From positions 1 to 37,246 of IMG/VR virus record IMGVR_UViG_3300009182_002621: a DNA stretch of 37,246 nucleotides, one strand, 5' to 3'. How positions within the stretch are numbered: the first letter of the stretch is position 1; each line of letters opens with the position of its first letter. Below, piece after piece: positions 7,371 to 15,948 of the stretch. This DNA comes from a virus. The notes beneath the pieces were generated by a model. It did no database searches. It had not been told where the DNA came from and saw only the letters and a program-made list of their open reading frames with translations. The position numbers and the translations under genes were made by a program.

Positions 7371-8117
7371 ATGTTTTTAATTTATATTGTAGTTTTACAT
7401 ATTTTATCAGTTATAGGATTAATTGTATTTTGGGATCCGGTATTCTTAATATTATCTATAATAGGTAATTGTTTCTTTCATTTGATTGGAGCTGAAATAT
7501 TTTATCATAGATATCTTAGCCATAAATCATTTACTTGTTCAACTTTTACAAAATACTTTATGACAACATTAAGCCTGTTCTCGGGACAAGGAGGACCACT
7601 GTCATGGAGTGTACATCATAGACACCATCATAAATATTCCGATACTGATTTAGACCCACATACACCAAAAGATGATCCTATTGGTATGTGGTTTCTGCCA
7701 ACCAATAGGAGAGGGAATAAACTAGATATTGAAATATCTAGAGATTTGATAGATCAAAAATGGCTTCAATTCTTACAAGACTACTACTGGTATATACACA
7801 TAGCCTTACTTACTCTAGTTGCATTTATAGATTTAAAAATATTTTTATATCTTTTAATTATTCCAAATATGTTAGCCATACATCAACAAGGTGCTATCAA
7901 TGTATTAGGACATGGATATGGCTATAGAAATTTTGACACACCAGATAACTCTACAAATAGCCGCTGGCTTTCATTTATAACTTTTGGAGATTGTTTACAA
8001 AATAATCATCACGCACTTCCATGGAGTTATACTTGTGCTGTAAAACCGGGAGAGTTTGATATATCTGCATGGGTTATTAAACACTTCCTTGCTAAAGATG
8101 TAGTGGAGACAAAATGA
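7371..8117 (+). CDS. Membrane fatty acid desaturase 2 (third His box altered)
   Basis: ATG 7371, one base after the previous stop and preceded by AAGGAATAAC, is the best start. An in-frame start at 7347 would add residues inside the preceding gene. The 248-residue protein has HRYLSH (46-51), HRHHH (83-87) and the NVLGH ligand pair (Asn177, His181). However, its third box is QNNHH, with Gln210 in place of the first His. The conserved SDTDLDPHTP region after box 2 is intact. Hydrophobic spans lie near 1-45 and 142-172. It is closest to desaturase 3, encoded next to it, so these two duplicated after splitting from desaturase 1. The Gln may still bind metal or may change the reaction. Confidence 0.85.
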   Translation: MFLIYIVVLHILSVIGLIVFWDPVFLILSIIGNCFFHLIGAEIFYHRYLSHKSFTCSTFTKYFMTTLSLFSGQGGPLSWSVHHRHHHKYSDTDLDPHTPKDDPIGMWFLPTNRRGNKLDIEISRDLIDQKWLQFLQDYYWYIHIALLTLVAFIDLKIFLYLLIIPNMLAIHQQGAINVLGHGYGYRNFDTPDNSTNSRWLSFITFGDCLQNNHHALPWSYTCAVKPGEFDISAWVIKHFLAKDVVETK

Positions 8118-8869
8118 TTTGGGCCGCCTATATCATAGCATTACATATAATATCAATTATAGGTTTAATTGTCTATTGGGATCCTCTACTCCTACCGTTA
8201 GTTTTGATTGGAAATATTTTATGGTTTGGAATTGGAGATGGGATATTTTATCATAGATATTTAACACATAAGAACTTTACTTGCTCAACTCCAACATATT
8301 ATTTCATGGTTGTGTGTAGTATAATTGCCGGACAAGGTGGTCATTTAGGTTGGGCTGTACAACATAGACATCATCATGCTTTATCTGATACTGATCAAGA
8401 TCCCCACACACCAAAAGAAGAACCAATAGGCATGTGGTTCTTTCCGCATAATAGAAGAGGTAATATATTAGATATTGAAGTAGCCAGAGATTTAATTGAT
8501 CAAAAAGAATTAAGGTTTCTTCAAGAGTATTATTGGTATTTGCATTTTGCACTAGTGGGACTGGTGTGCATTGTTAGTTTACCAATAGCAATATATTTTA
8601 TATTTGTACCGTTAATGATTCAAGTTCATCAGTTAGGACTAATAAATGTTTTAGGGCATTCATATGGGTACAAAACTTTTGATTTACCTGACAATTCAAA
8701 GAATAGTAAATTAACAGGTTTACTTACATATGGCGAAAGTCTACAAAACAATCATCATGCACAACCAAGGAATTATAACTACGCAATCAGTCCAGGAGAG
8801 ATAGATATATCTGCCTGGATTATAAAACACTTCCTTGCTAAGACTATCGACGATAGTAGTAAAAACTAA
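8114..8869 (+). CDS. Membrane fatty acid desaturase 3 (third His box altered)
   Basis: The 251-residue paralogue overlaps the previous gene by ATGA. Its boxes are HRYLTH (47-52), HRHHH (84-88), NVLGH (Asn178, His182) and QNNHH with Gln211 replacing the expected His. Membrane segments lie near 3-42 and 145-172. The conserved Gln in both copies 2 and 3 argues for an inherited, selected change rather than decay, since the rest of the metal-binding set is kept. Its last 26 bases overlap the tail of the convergent methyltransferase gene on the other strand. Confidence 0.85.
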   Translation: MIWAAYIIALHIISIIGLIVYWDPLLLPLVLIGNILWFGIGDGIFYHRYLTHKNFTCSTPTYYFMVVCSIIAGQGGHLGWAVQHRHHHALSDTDQDPHTPKEEPIGMWFFPHNRRGNILDIEVARDLIDQKELRFLQEYYWYLHFALVGLVCIVSLPIAIYFIFVPLMIQVHQLGLINVLGHSYGYKTFDLPDNSKNSKLTGLLTYGESLQNNHHAQPRNYNYAISPGEIDISAWIIKHFLAKTIDDSSKN

Positions 8870-9527
8870 ACCCGCCCCATTTACCTCTAAATAAGCTAAA
8901 CAGATCTACGCCTAGTCCAAAAACACTAGGCGTTACATTAAGTAACTTATATTCTTTAAAATATTCTTTTACTTGAGTATGTGTAAAACTTAGTTCAAAA
9001 GGTATACAAGTTTGATCTAGCTCAAATGTTCGAGTAATGTATTTAGGACAAAAACTACGTTGCATCCATTTACCGTACTTGTTATATAATCCTATCATTA
9101 AAAATTTACCTACAAACGATTTTGCTTTATCTACAGCAAGATTAAAGTTAGGCATGTGATGCAATGATCCATTACATAGGACAAGGTCATATGTTTGTGT
9201 AGACTCAAATTCAAAAAAGTTTTGTTGTACCCATGTAACATTTTTAATTCCAATAGTTTGAGATATAGCAACTCCATGTTGAATCGTATCGCTAAAATCT
9301 ATAGCGACTATCTTTATATTAGGGAAATGGTGTGCTATAATATTTGTAATATATCCGCTACCGCATCCTATATCTAATATTGTTTCGATTTTGTTCTGCT
9401 CAATAAAATCTAGATAACGTTCGTATATTAAGTAGTCTTCAACATTTGTAATATCTTCAATAGAATATAACCCTGGAAAAGTTACAGTATCATAAAATTG
9501 TTTTATTTCTAATTCTTTTGGAGTCAT
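8844..9527 (-). CDS. Class I SAM-dependent methyltransferase
   Basis: In this 227-residue protein the SAM-binding motif I is ILDIGCGSGY (50-59), motif II is IVAIDFS with Asp77 at the end of strand 2, and motif IV-like LVLCNGSLHHMP lies near 116-126. This is the fold of small-molecule and lipid methyltransferases of the UbiE/Methyltransf_11-25 type. The C-terminal 70 residues are aromatic-rich (GGFSFYYYRR) and probably shape the substrate pocket. It is the last gene of a reverse operon (radical SAM, TauD-like oxygenase, methyltransferase), and its start overlaps the preceding stop by ATGA. O- or C-methylation of an intermediate made by those enzymes is a reasonable inference. Confidence 0.8.
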   Translation of the reverse strand: MTPKELEIKQFYDTVTFPGLYSIEDITNVEDYLIYERYLDFIEQNKIETILDIGCGSGYITNIIAHHFPNIKIVAIDFSDTIQHGVAISQTIGIKNVTWVQQNFFEFESTQTYDLVLCNGSLHHMPNFNLAVDKAKSFVGKFLMIGLYNKYGKWMQRSFCPKYITRTFELDQTCIPFELSFTHTQVKEYFKEYKLLNVTPSVFGLGVDLFSLFRGKWGGFSFYYYRR

Positions 9528-10603
9528 AACAAGTCCTTAAATTTAAACGGAGGTTTGATGAATCCTGAGTTCTTTTCAAATTTCATAATTTGCTTTATAG
9601 CCTTTCTATGTTGTCTAGCATATTCTTCTTGTAAGAATGGTTCATAAAAACTATCAAGTAGATTATCATAAGTGTGTTCTATACGATAAATCTTTCTGTT
9701 TTCAGTCTGTCCTACACGTCGATGTAGGGTAATGCTGTTATCAAAAGTCATGAAGTCGCCTTCTTGTGTATACCAATGGTCATAAACATATTTGTCTGTA
9801 AATAACTCTTTGCTAATAGCATTGAAAATCTTATGGCTCTCTTTGACACTAGCATCTTTAATTGAAAACAATGTTGGTGGTGCAAAATGTAATCCTTTGA
9901 TTCCGCCAGGACTTTGTATTACCATTGGTAATTCTATATCATTCTCTGGACACATTTTAAAACGAAGAACTGCTTCTTCGCTAGGTTTAAATGGAGGATA
10001 TACATCGGCATTTGTATATCGATGCAATACTCGCATGTCATCTAATTCACTACGGAAGCTATTACTTACATTTTCGTAATAGTCAGCAGTATTAACAAAA
10101 CCTGTTGCAGTTCCAACTACATTCTCTGCGGCCAACAAACTAACAGCAGGCTCAAAAACATAATTTCCACTTGAGTGCATATGCCAGTCTAATTCTTGTC
10201 CGCCGTATAAACCGTACTCGCCTTTACTATCTTTTGTTGAGCTAAAAAAGTTTACGCTTTTTCCGTTAGTAGTAGTAATACTAGCTTGATATAAAATATC
10301 AAGTATGTCTTTGTCTTCTTGTTCTATGAAAGGAAGGTCAGCAAGAACAGACGATTGAAATGTATTCCAATCTAATTTATATTTTTCTTGCAGGGCATAT
10401 TTTAGTCCCCAGAACTCAGAACCCCATTGATGTATAAGTTCAGAGAATTTATCTACTGTACAGTTACTCCCACGCACAATAGTAACAAGATTCTGTAAAT
10501 GTAATTTACCTACTTCTTGCCATTCATCAGAAGTTATATTATTCAAATCTAAATCGTCAATAATAATTCCGTAATTACCGACAGGAAATTTTGTTACTCT
10601 CAT
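9524..10603 (-). CDS. TauD/gamma-butyrobetaine hydroxylase-like oxygenase with HxH motif
   Basis: This 359-residue protein has the layout of the TauD/TfdA family: LDWHMHSSG at 139-146, LLAAENVVGTATGF at 157-169, a distal HRR at 294-296 and an Arg near 303-307 for the 2-oxoglutarate carboxylate. The iron-binding HxD is replaced by His141-Met-His143, so the facial triad may be three histidines. Canonical members hydroxylate taurine, carnitine precursors and similar compounds, or halogenate when the Asp is lost to a small residue. It lies between a radical SAM gene and a methyltransferase gene with four-base overlaps at both ends, so the three are probably made together. Confidence 0.75.
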   Translation of the reverse strand: MRVTKFPVGNYGIIIDDLDLNNITSDEWQEVGKLHLQNLVTIVRGSNCTVDKFSELIHQWGSEFWGLKYALQEKYKLDWNTFQSSVLADLPFIEQEDKDILDILYQASITTTNGKSVNFFSSTKDSKGEYGLYGGQELDWHMHSSGNYVFEPAVSLLAAENVVGTATGFVNTADYYENVSNSFRSELDDMRVLHRYTNADVYPPFKPSEEAVLRFKMCPENDIELPMVIQSPGGIKGLHFAPPTLFSIKDASVKESHKIFNAISKELFTDKYVYDHWYTQEGDFMTFDNSITLHRRVGQTENRKIYRIEHTYDNLLDSFYEPFLQEEYARQHRKAIKQIMKFEKNSGFIKPPFKFKDLL

Positions 10604-12540
10604 AATCCAATATATCCTGATCTTAAAAAATTAGCCTTAGTATAAGTCTCCATTTGAGTTACCATATAGTCGACCATCTCTTGTTCGGGCTTATCTTTAA
10701 AATGGCTAATAACTGGATTTGTATAAAATACAAAGCCCAACCCTCTACGCTGATTAATAAATTTTCTATTATGATGTATAAACCTGTCACACTCTTTCTC
10801 TAATGATTTTTTGGAGATAAGTGGAAATTCGTTTAGTAACCATTTCATCAAATAAGGTGAGATTCTATCAAAGTCAAAATATAAAGTTAACATAAATGCA
10901 CTAGCAAATGGAGCAGTAGTTCCATTAAACGTTAACGAAGTATTTGATACATCACTACTTGGATCATAATATTCTGCAAATCTTCTATTTGTTCGATTAA
11001 TAAATTCACTGAGCCCTGGGCCAGCTAACTTGGCATCTTGTAATAATTCTCTATAAATCTTTTTAACAAAGTCGCCGTAGCCTATTTTGTATTTTTTCTG
11101 TATTTCTTTGATAGTACGATAAAACAAACCAGTAGTCCAGAATCCACGTTGTATTGCAAACGCAGTCCACATCTCTTTATAATCTTCTTTGTTATAACTA
11201 AACGTTTCAACAACAACTTCGCTTTTACGCAATGTACTATTGTTTGCCTGCATATTATTGAATTTGTTTACTGTTTTCATACCCATACGTTTTCTAAACG
11301 ATAAATCGTAACTAGGAGTCTCCGGTAACAAATGCCAATTGTATAAACATATGTCCATTTCGTGGCTAGCATATACATTCATTTCATGATACCACTTATC
11401 TGGAGTAATACCCGGCAGTCCGGATATACATTCTGCATACGAACTGAATCCGTAATATTCTTTTAGATGATTGGCTAATTCAATATGTTTTTCAAATGAT
11501 ATATCTGTTCTTTGTATATTATCTAGTACATCTTGATGTATGCTTTGAATACTTGCTTTATAGCTAAGATCCCATGTTAAATTATTTTGTGCATCTACGT
11601 CTAGAATCTTTTTCAATACATCAGTGTGCTTATCAGATTTTACAAATCCACCAAAGTACACATGGAAGAATAATTCGTTTTTCTTCTTACGTTCTGCCAT
11701 GTACTCAATTACTGCTATATCTCTATCTTTTAAGATTCCAAAGTTTGCATCACATAAGAATACAAATCTTGAATTACATTCTTCTAACACATCAATATCT
11801 TTCTTAACATTGACTATTGACTTTTTAATAACTTTAGAACCAATGCCCCCACCCCAATCACAGAATGCACAGCTATATGGGCAACCTCTAGTAGTTTCTA
11901 ATTTTCCATTTACTACATTATTAATTGTAAAATTGGGAGTTGAAGTCAATGCTCTAATTTCATCTGCAACTTCAAGCATAACTCCTCTTTGCATATTGTA
12001 AGGGCTGTAGTCCCAAAAGAATTCTATCTTAGGTGAAGACTTTTTACTCTTTAAGATTGTTTTTTTATTTTTACTTGGATAAACAACTTCGCGAACTACA
12101 TTCCAATCTACGGTATTATCGTCTTGAAGATTATCAAGTATATCTGCTACTGTAAGTTCTCCGTATTCGCCACCATCTAAACTAGCGTCAAGAAACGGAT
12201 ATTGCTCAAACCAATCAGATTGATGTTTAAAATATTGCTGAGGACCACCGCTAATGACTAGACACTCGGGGAACGTTTCTTTAACCCATTTGGCAACTTC
12301 CAGACCTTGTACATCATTCCATATGTACATACTAATACCAAATATATCAGGTTTGATTTCTAGCAAGTATTGTTTTAGTTTATTGAGATCAAATTCATAA
12401 TTAATCCGTGGGTGTATCCACTCGTATTCATCTACACGGGTGCCCTTGATTTCATAATAACTTTTACAACTAGCCCAGAGTAACGGCAAATAAACTCCGG
12501 CAGTTGAATCCGGAATATAAAGAACAATCTTCTTTTTCAT
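10600..12540 (-). CDS. B12-binding-domain radical SAM protein
   Basis: The 646-residue protein has an N-terminal cobalamin-binding-like Rossmann domain. Its segments LLEIKPDIFGISMY and CLVISGGPQQ resemble those of class B radical SAM proteins. The radical SAM core follows near residue 220 with TTRGCPYSCAFCDWGGG, the CxxxCxxC ligand set for a 4Fe-4S cluster. The C-terminal 250 residues are family-specific. Class B enzymes methylate unactivated carbons or rearrange rings through cobalamin, though the classic DxHxxG motif is not evident, so B12 may not be used. Start ATG 12540 has the ribosome site AAAAGG five bases upstream. It leads the overlapping set with the TauD-like and methyltransferase genes. 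Confidence 0.82.
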   Translation of the reverse strand: MKKKIVLYIPDSTAGVYLPLLWASCKSYYEIKGTRVDEYEWIHPRINYEFDLNKLKQYLLEIKPDIFGISMYIWNDVQGLEVAKWVKETFPECLVISGGPQQYFKHQSDWFEQYPFLDASLDGGEYGELTVADILDNLQDDNTVDWNVVREVVYPSKNKKTILKSKKSSPKIEFFWDYSPYNMQRGVMLEVADEIRALTSTPNFTINNVVNGKLETTRGCPYSCAFCDWGGGIGSKVIKKSIVNVKKDIDVLEECNSRFVFLCDANFGILKDRDIAVIEYMAERKKKNELFFHVYFGGFVKSDKHTDVLKKILDVDAQNNLTWDLSYKASIQSIHQDVLDNIQRTDISFEKHIELANHLKEYYGFSSYAECISGLPGITPDKWYHEMNVYASHEMDICLYNWHLLPETPSYDLSFRKRMGMKTVNKFNNMQANNSTLRKSEVVVETFSYNKEDYKEMWTAFAIQRGFWTTGLFYRTIKEIQKKYKIGYGDFVKKIYRELLQDAKLAGPGLSEFINRTNRRFAEYYDPSSDVSNTSLTFNGTTAPFASAFMLTLYFDFDRISPYLMKWLLNEFPLISKKSLEKECDRFIHHNRKFINQRRGLGFVFYTNPVISHFKDKPEQEMVDYMVTQMETYTKANFLRSGYIGL

Positions 12541-12625
12541 GCATACCTTTTAACGGTAAATGTACGGAGATCTCTTTGACAAATTTTTAATTTTTTTTCT
12601 ATATCGAATCTTAATATAAAATGAT
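12541..12625 (-). other. Short gap with no recognised element
   Basis: This 85-base AT-rich gap separates two reverse genes. It contains only the ribosome site of the downstream gene, an oligo-T run at 12591-12598 and a TTGACA at 12576-12581 on the forward strand with no good partner box. No TAAATA-type motif, hairpin terminator or small open frame is convincing, so read-through from the promoter near 13465 is likely. Confidence 0.4.
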
Positions 12626-13459
12626 CTAAACCAACTTAACATTTTTTAACCCCTCAATAATTCTATCAGCTATTGTATAGTGAGCTGATTGTTTAAAATG
12701 AAATCTAGGAAGAACTGCATTGCGTCCAACAATAGTCATAAACGTATCGTTTGGCATCAACTGATGTTTTAAATAATCTTTAAATAGGTTAACGCCCATA
12801 GATTCTAAATATTGAGGATCTCGATCATTTTTAACAGGGGTATTTGTTTTTTGAGTTGCTGAATTTATTTGATCCCAGTTGACCCAATCAGTCACAGTTG
12901 TATCAGCAGATAATACAAAACAACTAACACCTTTACTTTTTAATTTTTCTACAGCCCAGTTGACATAAACAAAATCGTCTAATGATAACATCGTTTCAGG
13001 AAGCAGTTCAAAAAATACTTCTTTAAGAATATTATTCTGTGTACGAGTTAACCTAGAATCATCACCCATACCAATAACAACACTTCCTGCTACATCGTAT
13101 GAATCTTGTTCTTTAAATCTTACTAACATTCTGTTATGTGTAGTAAACTGTATACAAGCCGCTGTGTCTGTGTATTGGTCATCTTTAAAATAATTAACCA
13201 GTCTGCCAATAACTTCTTTATTACTTTGTCCCGGCCAACTTAAATTAACTGTTTCAATTCCTAATTTTTTTCCAATAATAGCTGGGTATGCACGTTCATA
13301 ATTATAAGCTCGTAACTCCGACTCTGCTATAGTTATGGCGTTCATTACAATCCTAGCTTCCTTAAAAGTCATAGATGTGTAATTTGGAACATTGGCTTCT
13401 TCCCAAAGTTCGTTACCTGCCGTAGTACTGCATCCTGTGAAAACTATTTTTTTTATCAT
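12626..13459 (-). CDS. SGNH hydrolase-like protein
   Basis: From ATG 13459 the product has 277 residues. The start is chosen because the SGNH block I then sits at the N-terminus (MIKKIVFTGCSTTAGNE, Ser11); a longer frame from 13522 would cross the divergent promoter. NLSWPGQSNKEV fits block II and QFTTHNR fits block III. FKQSAHYTIADRI near the C-terminus is the block-V position with the His but without the usual Asp three residues before it. Members act as esterases or acyltransferases. No ribosome site precedes the start, and TAAATA lies five bases upstream, so the message may be leaderless. Confidence 0.65.
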   Translation of the reverse strand: MIKKIVFTGCSTTAGNELWEEANVPNYTSMTFKEARIVMNAITIAESELRAYNYERAYPAIIGKKLGIETVNLSWPGQSNKEVIGRLVNYFKDDQYTDTAACIQFTTHNRMLVRFKEQDSYDVAGSVVIGMGDDSRLTRTQNNILKEVFFELLPETMLSLDDFVYVNWAVEKLKSKGVSCFVLSADTTVTDWVNWDQINSATQKTNTPVKNDRDPQYLESMGVNLFKDYLKHQLMPNDTFMTIVGRNAVLPRFHFKQSAHYTIADRIIEGLKNVKLV

Positions 13460-13464
13460 ACAAC

Positions 13465-13470
13465 TATTTA
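13465..13470 (-). promoter_or_regulatory. Late-type TAAATA five bases before a start codon
   Basis: Read on the reverse strand, ATAAATA is followed by GTTGT and then ATG 13459. With T4 late spacing, transcription would begin exactly at the A of the ATG. It is paired with an opposing copy at 13475-13480, making a compact divergent promoter. Confidence 0.45.
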
Positions 13471-13474
13471 TGTG

Positions 13475-13480
13475 TAAATA
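13475..13480 (+). promoter_or_regulatory. Late-type TAAATA promoter candidate
   Basis: TGTAAATATC precedes the mini-ANL gene. A start near 13486 would fall inside or just before the ribosome site GGCGGAG (13484-13490), leaving a leader of about ten bases before ATG 13497. Confidence 0.45.
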
Positions 13481-13496
13481 TCTGGCGGAGATAAAA

Positions 13497-14138
13497 ATGT
13501 CAACTTGTATAACATTGTACACTAGCGGTAGTACTAAAGAACCAAAATTAATACATCATAGATCGATTGAAAGATATGTCCAAAATTCTATAAAAGAAAT
13601 TGGACTAACACCTGCTGATCGAGTGTTAAATGTATATCCAGCAAATGTAATTGCAAATTTTACGGTAACGGCGATCCCTGCAATTACAGTGGGCGCACAT
13701 TTGTTCTCAATGAATTTTGAGCCGTTTTCTTACATTAAAATATTTAAAGAATTCCAACCAACTTATATTAGTTTAATCCCAAGACATTATGAAATACTCA
13801 GCAAGACCAAAGGCTGGGAGAATTTAGATATGAAGTGTGTGCGTTATATGGTTACTGGTAGCAGTAGCATAACGCAAGAAATGATAGATGCGTTTAGACT
13901 GAGAGGTGTTCAAACAGTTGCTAATTGGTACGGAATGACCGAAATGCCTCCACCTGTGTTTGTAGGATATAATACAGCTGAATTTGACTTTACTGCAAGA
14001 GACGGATATACTGTAGACTTTACAGATGAAGGTGAATGTGTTATTAACGGTTGGCCCACTGGCGATATATTTGATTTAACAACTAAAACATTTTTAAAAA
14101 GGAAAGTTGCCTCAGATGGTAATACCTGGAAAACCTAA
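13497..14138 (+). CDS. Minimal ANL (AMP-binding, acyl/aminoacyl-adenylating) protein
   Basis: The 213-residue product starts at ATG 13497 behind GGCGGAG. It opens directly with the ATP-binding P-loop LYTSGSTKEPK (7-17), then has NWYGMTE (143-149) and PTGD (187-190), which are the A3, A5 and A7 core motifs of acyl-CoA synthetases and NRPS adenylation domains. Normal members have about 500 residues. The roughly 150 residues before A3 and the whole C-terminal lid domain with the A8 hinge and A10 Lys are missing, yet the frame is intact and well spaced. It should bind ATP and perhaps a carboxylate; transfer would need a partner. The adjacent acyltransferase-like gene overlaps its end. Confidence 0.75.
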   Translation: MSTCITLYTSGSTKEPKLIHHRSIERYVQNSIKEIGLTPADRVLNVYPANVIANFTVTAIPAITVGAHLFSMNFEPFSYIKIFKEFQPTYISLIPRHYEILSKTKGWENLDMKCVRYMVTGSSSITQEMIDAFRLRGVQTVANWYGMTEMPPPVFVGYNTAEFDFTARDGYTVDFTDEGECVINGWPTGDIFDLTTKTFLKRKVASDGNTWKT

Positions 14139-14709
14139 TCTTGAAATTCGTCTGTTAACAGAAGATGATCATAGAGATTTAGATAAATTTTGTCTAGCTT
14201 GTAAATCGTTAGGTTTAGAAAACAATAAAGATTTACAAGCAATCAAATTAGACAAAATGAAAATGCCTTATGGACAGTACTTTATAGGCTATGATACTGA
14301 TCGAGAATGTATTTGGAATTTAGCCGGAGTCCATCATTTACCAGAACTCGCCCCTAATGTTTGGCGTGTGTTATTTCGAGGTGCTCAACTTCCAGGATAT
14401 GCGTTAGGTACAGGCAAGGACTTTTTAAGAATTAGTTATCATTGGCGATACTTTCTTCCATTGCAAATACAATATATACAAGCTGGCTACCCGGACGCCG
14501 AGTTTGTTGTTACTACTAATGTTAAAAATAGTTCAGCAGGTAAAAGTGATCGTTTAGACAAAAAAGTAATGCCCCCGCTTTTAAACAAGGGCATTGTTTC
14601 TTTACATAGTACTGTTGAGCTTTTTAATACTCAACAAAATGTATGGCTAATTAACGTAGGTAATTTTACTCAAGCTCTAGCTCAATATCAACTGTCTCAG
14701 CAGACTTAG
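14116..14709 (+). CDS. Putative GNAT-like acyltransferase (weak assignment)
   Basis: The product has 197 residues from ATG 14116, about a dozen bases after AAAAAGGAAAG; a TTG at 14107 in the same frame is the alternative. NLEIRLLTEDDHRDLDKFCL resembles the opening strand-helix of GNAT acetyltransferases, and the middle strands YFIGYD, ECIWNLAGVH and VWRVLFRGAQL fit a beta sheet. However, I cannot point to the acetyl-CoA loop with certainty. Position argues for partnership: it overlaps the end of the mini-ANL gene by 23 bases, so activation by one and transfer by the other is plausible. Its last 44 bases overlap the convergent beta-propeller gene. Confidence 0.4.
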   Translation: MVIPGKPNLEIRLLTEDDHRDLDKFCLACKSLGLENNKDLQAIKLDKMKMPYGQYFIGYDTDRECIWNLAGVHHLPELAPNVWRVLFRGAQLPGYALGTGKDFLRISYHWRYFLPLQIQYIQAGYPDAEFVVTTNVKNSSAGKSDRLDKKVMPPLLNKGIVSLHSTVELFNTQQNVWLINVGNFTQALAQYQLSQQT

Positions 14710-15913
14710 TATCTAAATTTATAATAGTTAATACCGAACTTAACTTATTATCATTGTTTAACTCAAAGCGGTATGGTACTAACAAAATAGTATTGTCGCT
14801 GTCGTTAATAGGTCCATACGTAACGTTATTAGTAGGCAGTGCAAAATCTTCAACTAATGTATCGCCTAGTACTTTGAATACGCTTGATGGAGCATCAGAC
14901 ATACCGGGATTCTGAATACTTGGGAACAAGTAAACTTCCTTGTTTAACACAAATGGTTTAGCACCTAAGTGGAAATTAGTTTTAATAGTTTCAACTGTCT
15001 TGTTAATCAAATCAAACTTAACAAGTTCGTTTCCTTTATTCCAACAAGTATGTGTATAAAAAATATTGTCTGATTCAACACCGTATTTGAATCCCATCAT
15101 GCCTGTATTAGTTTCGGTATCTGATGGTGCATATTCAAATGCTTCAACTATCTTTCCGTCATAGACCCAGAAGTGCATTTTATCAGTAGTAGTTCCCATT
15201 GATAACGGAACCCCAACTGCTTTCCCGTCATGGGAGAAAGCATTGTAAAATGTACTAGCAATAGGTGCATCAATAAATTTATGCTCGTTCGTTGTTAAGT
15301 TTAATACTAACAATTTAGTTGTTTTATTACCATATGGGAAAAATACAACTTCATTTAGTTCAGGAACGTATGTACACCAGATACTAGCAGTATCGTTTGG
15401 AACATCGTGTGCTACAAAAGTTTTTGTTTCTGTATCAAATACAATAGCTACTCCGCTGTTTAATGGAGGGTAAACAATTTTCCTACCAACTACAATAGGT
15501 CGCCCAAAGTTAAAATGTCCGCAGAATGTTTTTGGTGTTTCTGTACCGTGGATGCTTACTGCCTTTTCTTCAATCATAGTTACTTTATTTGTAGCTAGAT
15601 CTACAGCGGCAATACGAACTACGCTATCAACGTGTTTCTTTTGTGTACGCATTACATAAGCAATGTTATCTATTACGACTACGCAACGGTAGCGATCACC
15701 TACTTCACTAAGAGTATTAAAATCAATAAATGAAGTTTGTTTAGTTACCGTGTTTACACGTAGTAAACCGGCTTTAGCAGCCGCATCTTTATTAAAATCT
15801 CTAGTAACTTCACCTTCTACACGGACTTTGCCTGTAGTGATAACGCTTAGATACTCATTATTACCAATGTAATATGGATCATCTAACACTTGCGAAAAAA
15901 ACGTATTCGACAT
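14666..15913 (-). CDS. Beta-propeller-like repeat protein A
   Basis: This 415-residue protein is built from about seven units of 45-60 residues with the pattern 'hydrophobic strand, VhhPhG-like turn, variable loop, LhhhDhxTxxh'. Examples are KIVYPPLNSG, VVFFPYGNKT, KAVGVPLSMG, EVYLFPSIQNPG and LLVPYRFEL, with FDTETKT and LNLTTNE as the strand-4 motifs. This is typical of Kelch/YVTN-style propellers. No signal peptide is present. It has its own TAAATA motif and the ribosome site GGGAAAG. Propellers bind ligands or proteins, so this could be a virion surface part, a scaffold or a lyase. It is related in style to the propellers encoded at 20120 and 21330. Confidence 0.6.
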   Translation of the reverse strand: MSNTFFSQVLDDPYYIGNNEYLSVITTGKVRVEGEVTRDFNKDAAAKAGLLRVNTVTKQTSFIDFNTLSEVGDRYRCVVVIDNIAYVMRTQKKHVDSVVRIAAVDLATNKVTMIEEKAVSIHGTETPKTFCGHFNFGRPIVVGRKIVYPPLNSGVAIVFDTETKTFVAHDVPNDTASIWCTYVPELNEVVFFPYGNKTTKLLVLNLTTNEHKFIDAPIASTFYNAFSHDGKAVGVPLSMGTTTDKMHFWVYDGKIVEAFEYAPSDTETNTGMMGFKYGVESDNIFYTHTCWNKGNELVKFDLINKTVETIKTNFHLGAKPFVLNKEVYLFPSIQNPGMSDAPSSVFKVLGDTLVEDFALPTNNVTYGPINDSDNTILLVPYRFELNNDNKLSSVLTIINLDTKSAETVDIELELE

Positions 15914-15942
15914 AGGAGCTTTCCCTTAAATTCTATATTTTG

Positions 15943-15948
15943 TATTTA
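15943..15948 (-). promoter_or_regulatory. Late-type TAAATA overlapping an upstream stop codon
   Basis: On the reverse strand GAATAAATAC contains the TAA stop of the gene at 15946-16671 as part of TAAATA. A start near 15937 gives a leader of about 24 bases with the site GGGAAAG before ATG 15913, so the propeller gene can be transcribed separately. Confidence 0.45.

Noticed and set aside
11574-12001. Forward frames inside the B12-type radical SAM gene
   Set aside because: They are low-complexity antisense shadows of a well-recognised gene.
12576-12605. Forward promoter TTGACA with TATATC
   Set aside because: The -10 box is poor and spacing is 18; it would read antisense into a reverse gene with no forward gene until 13497.
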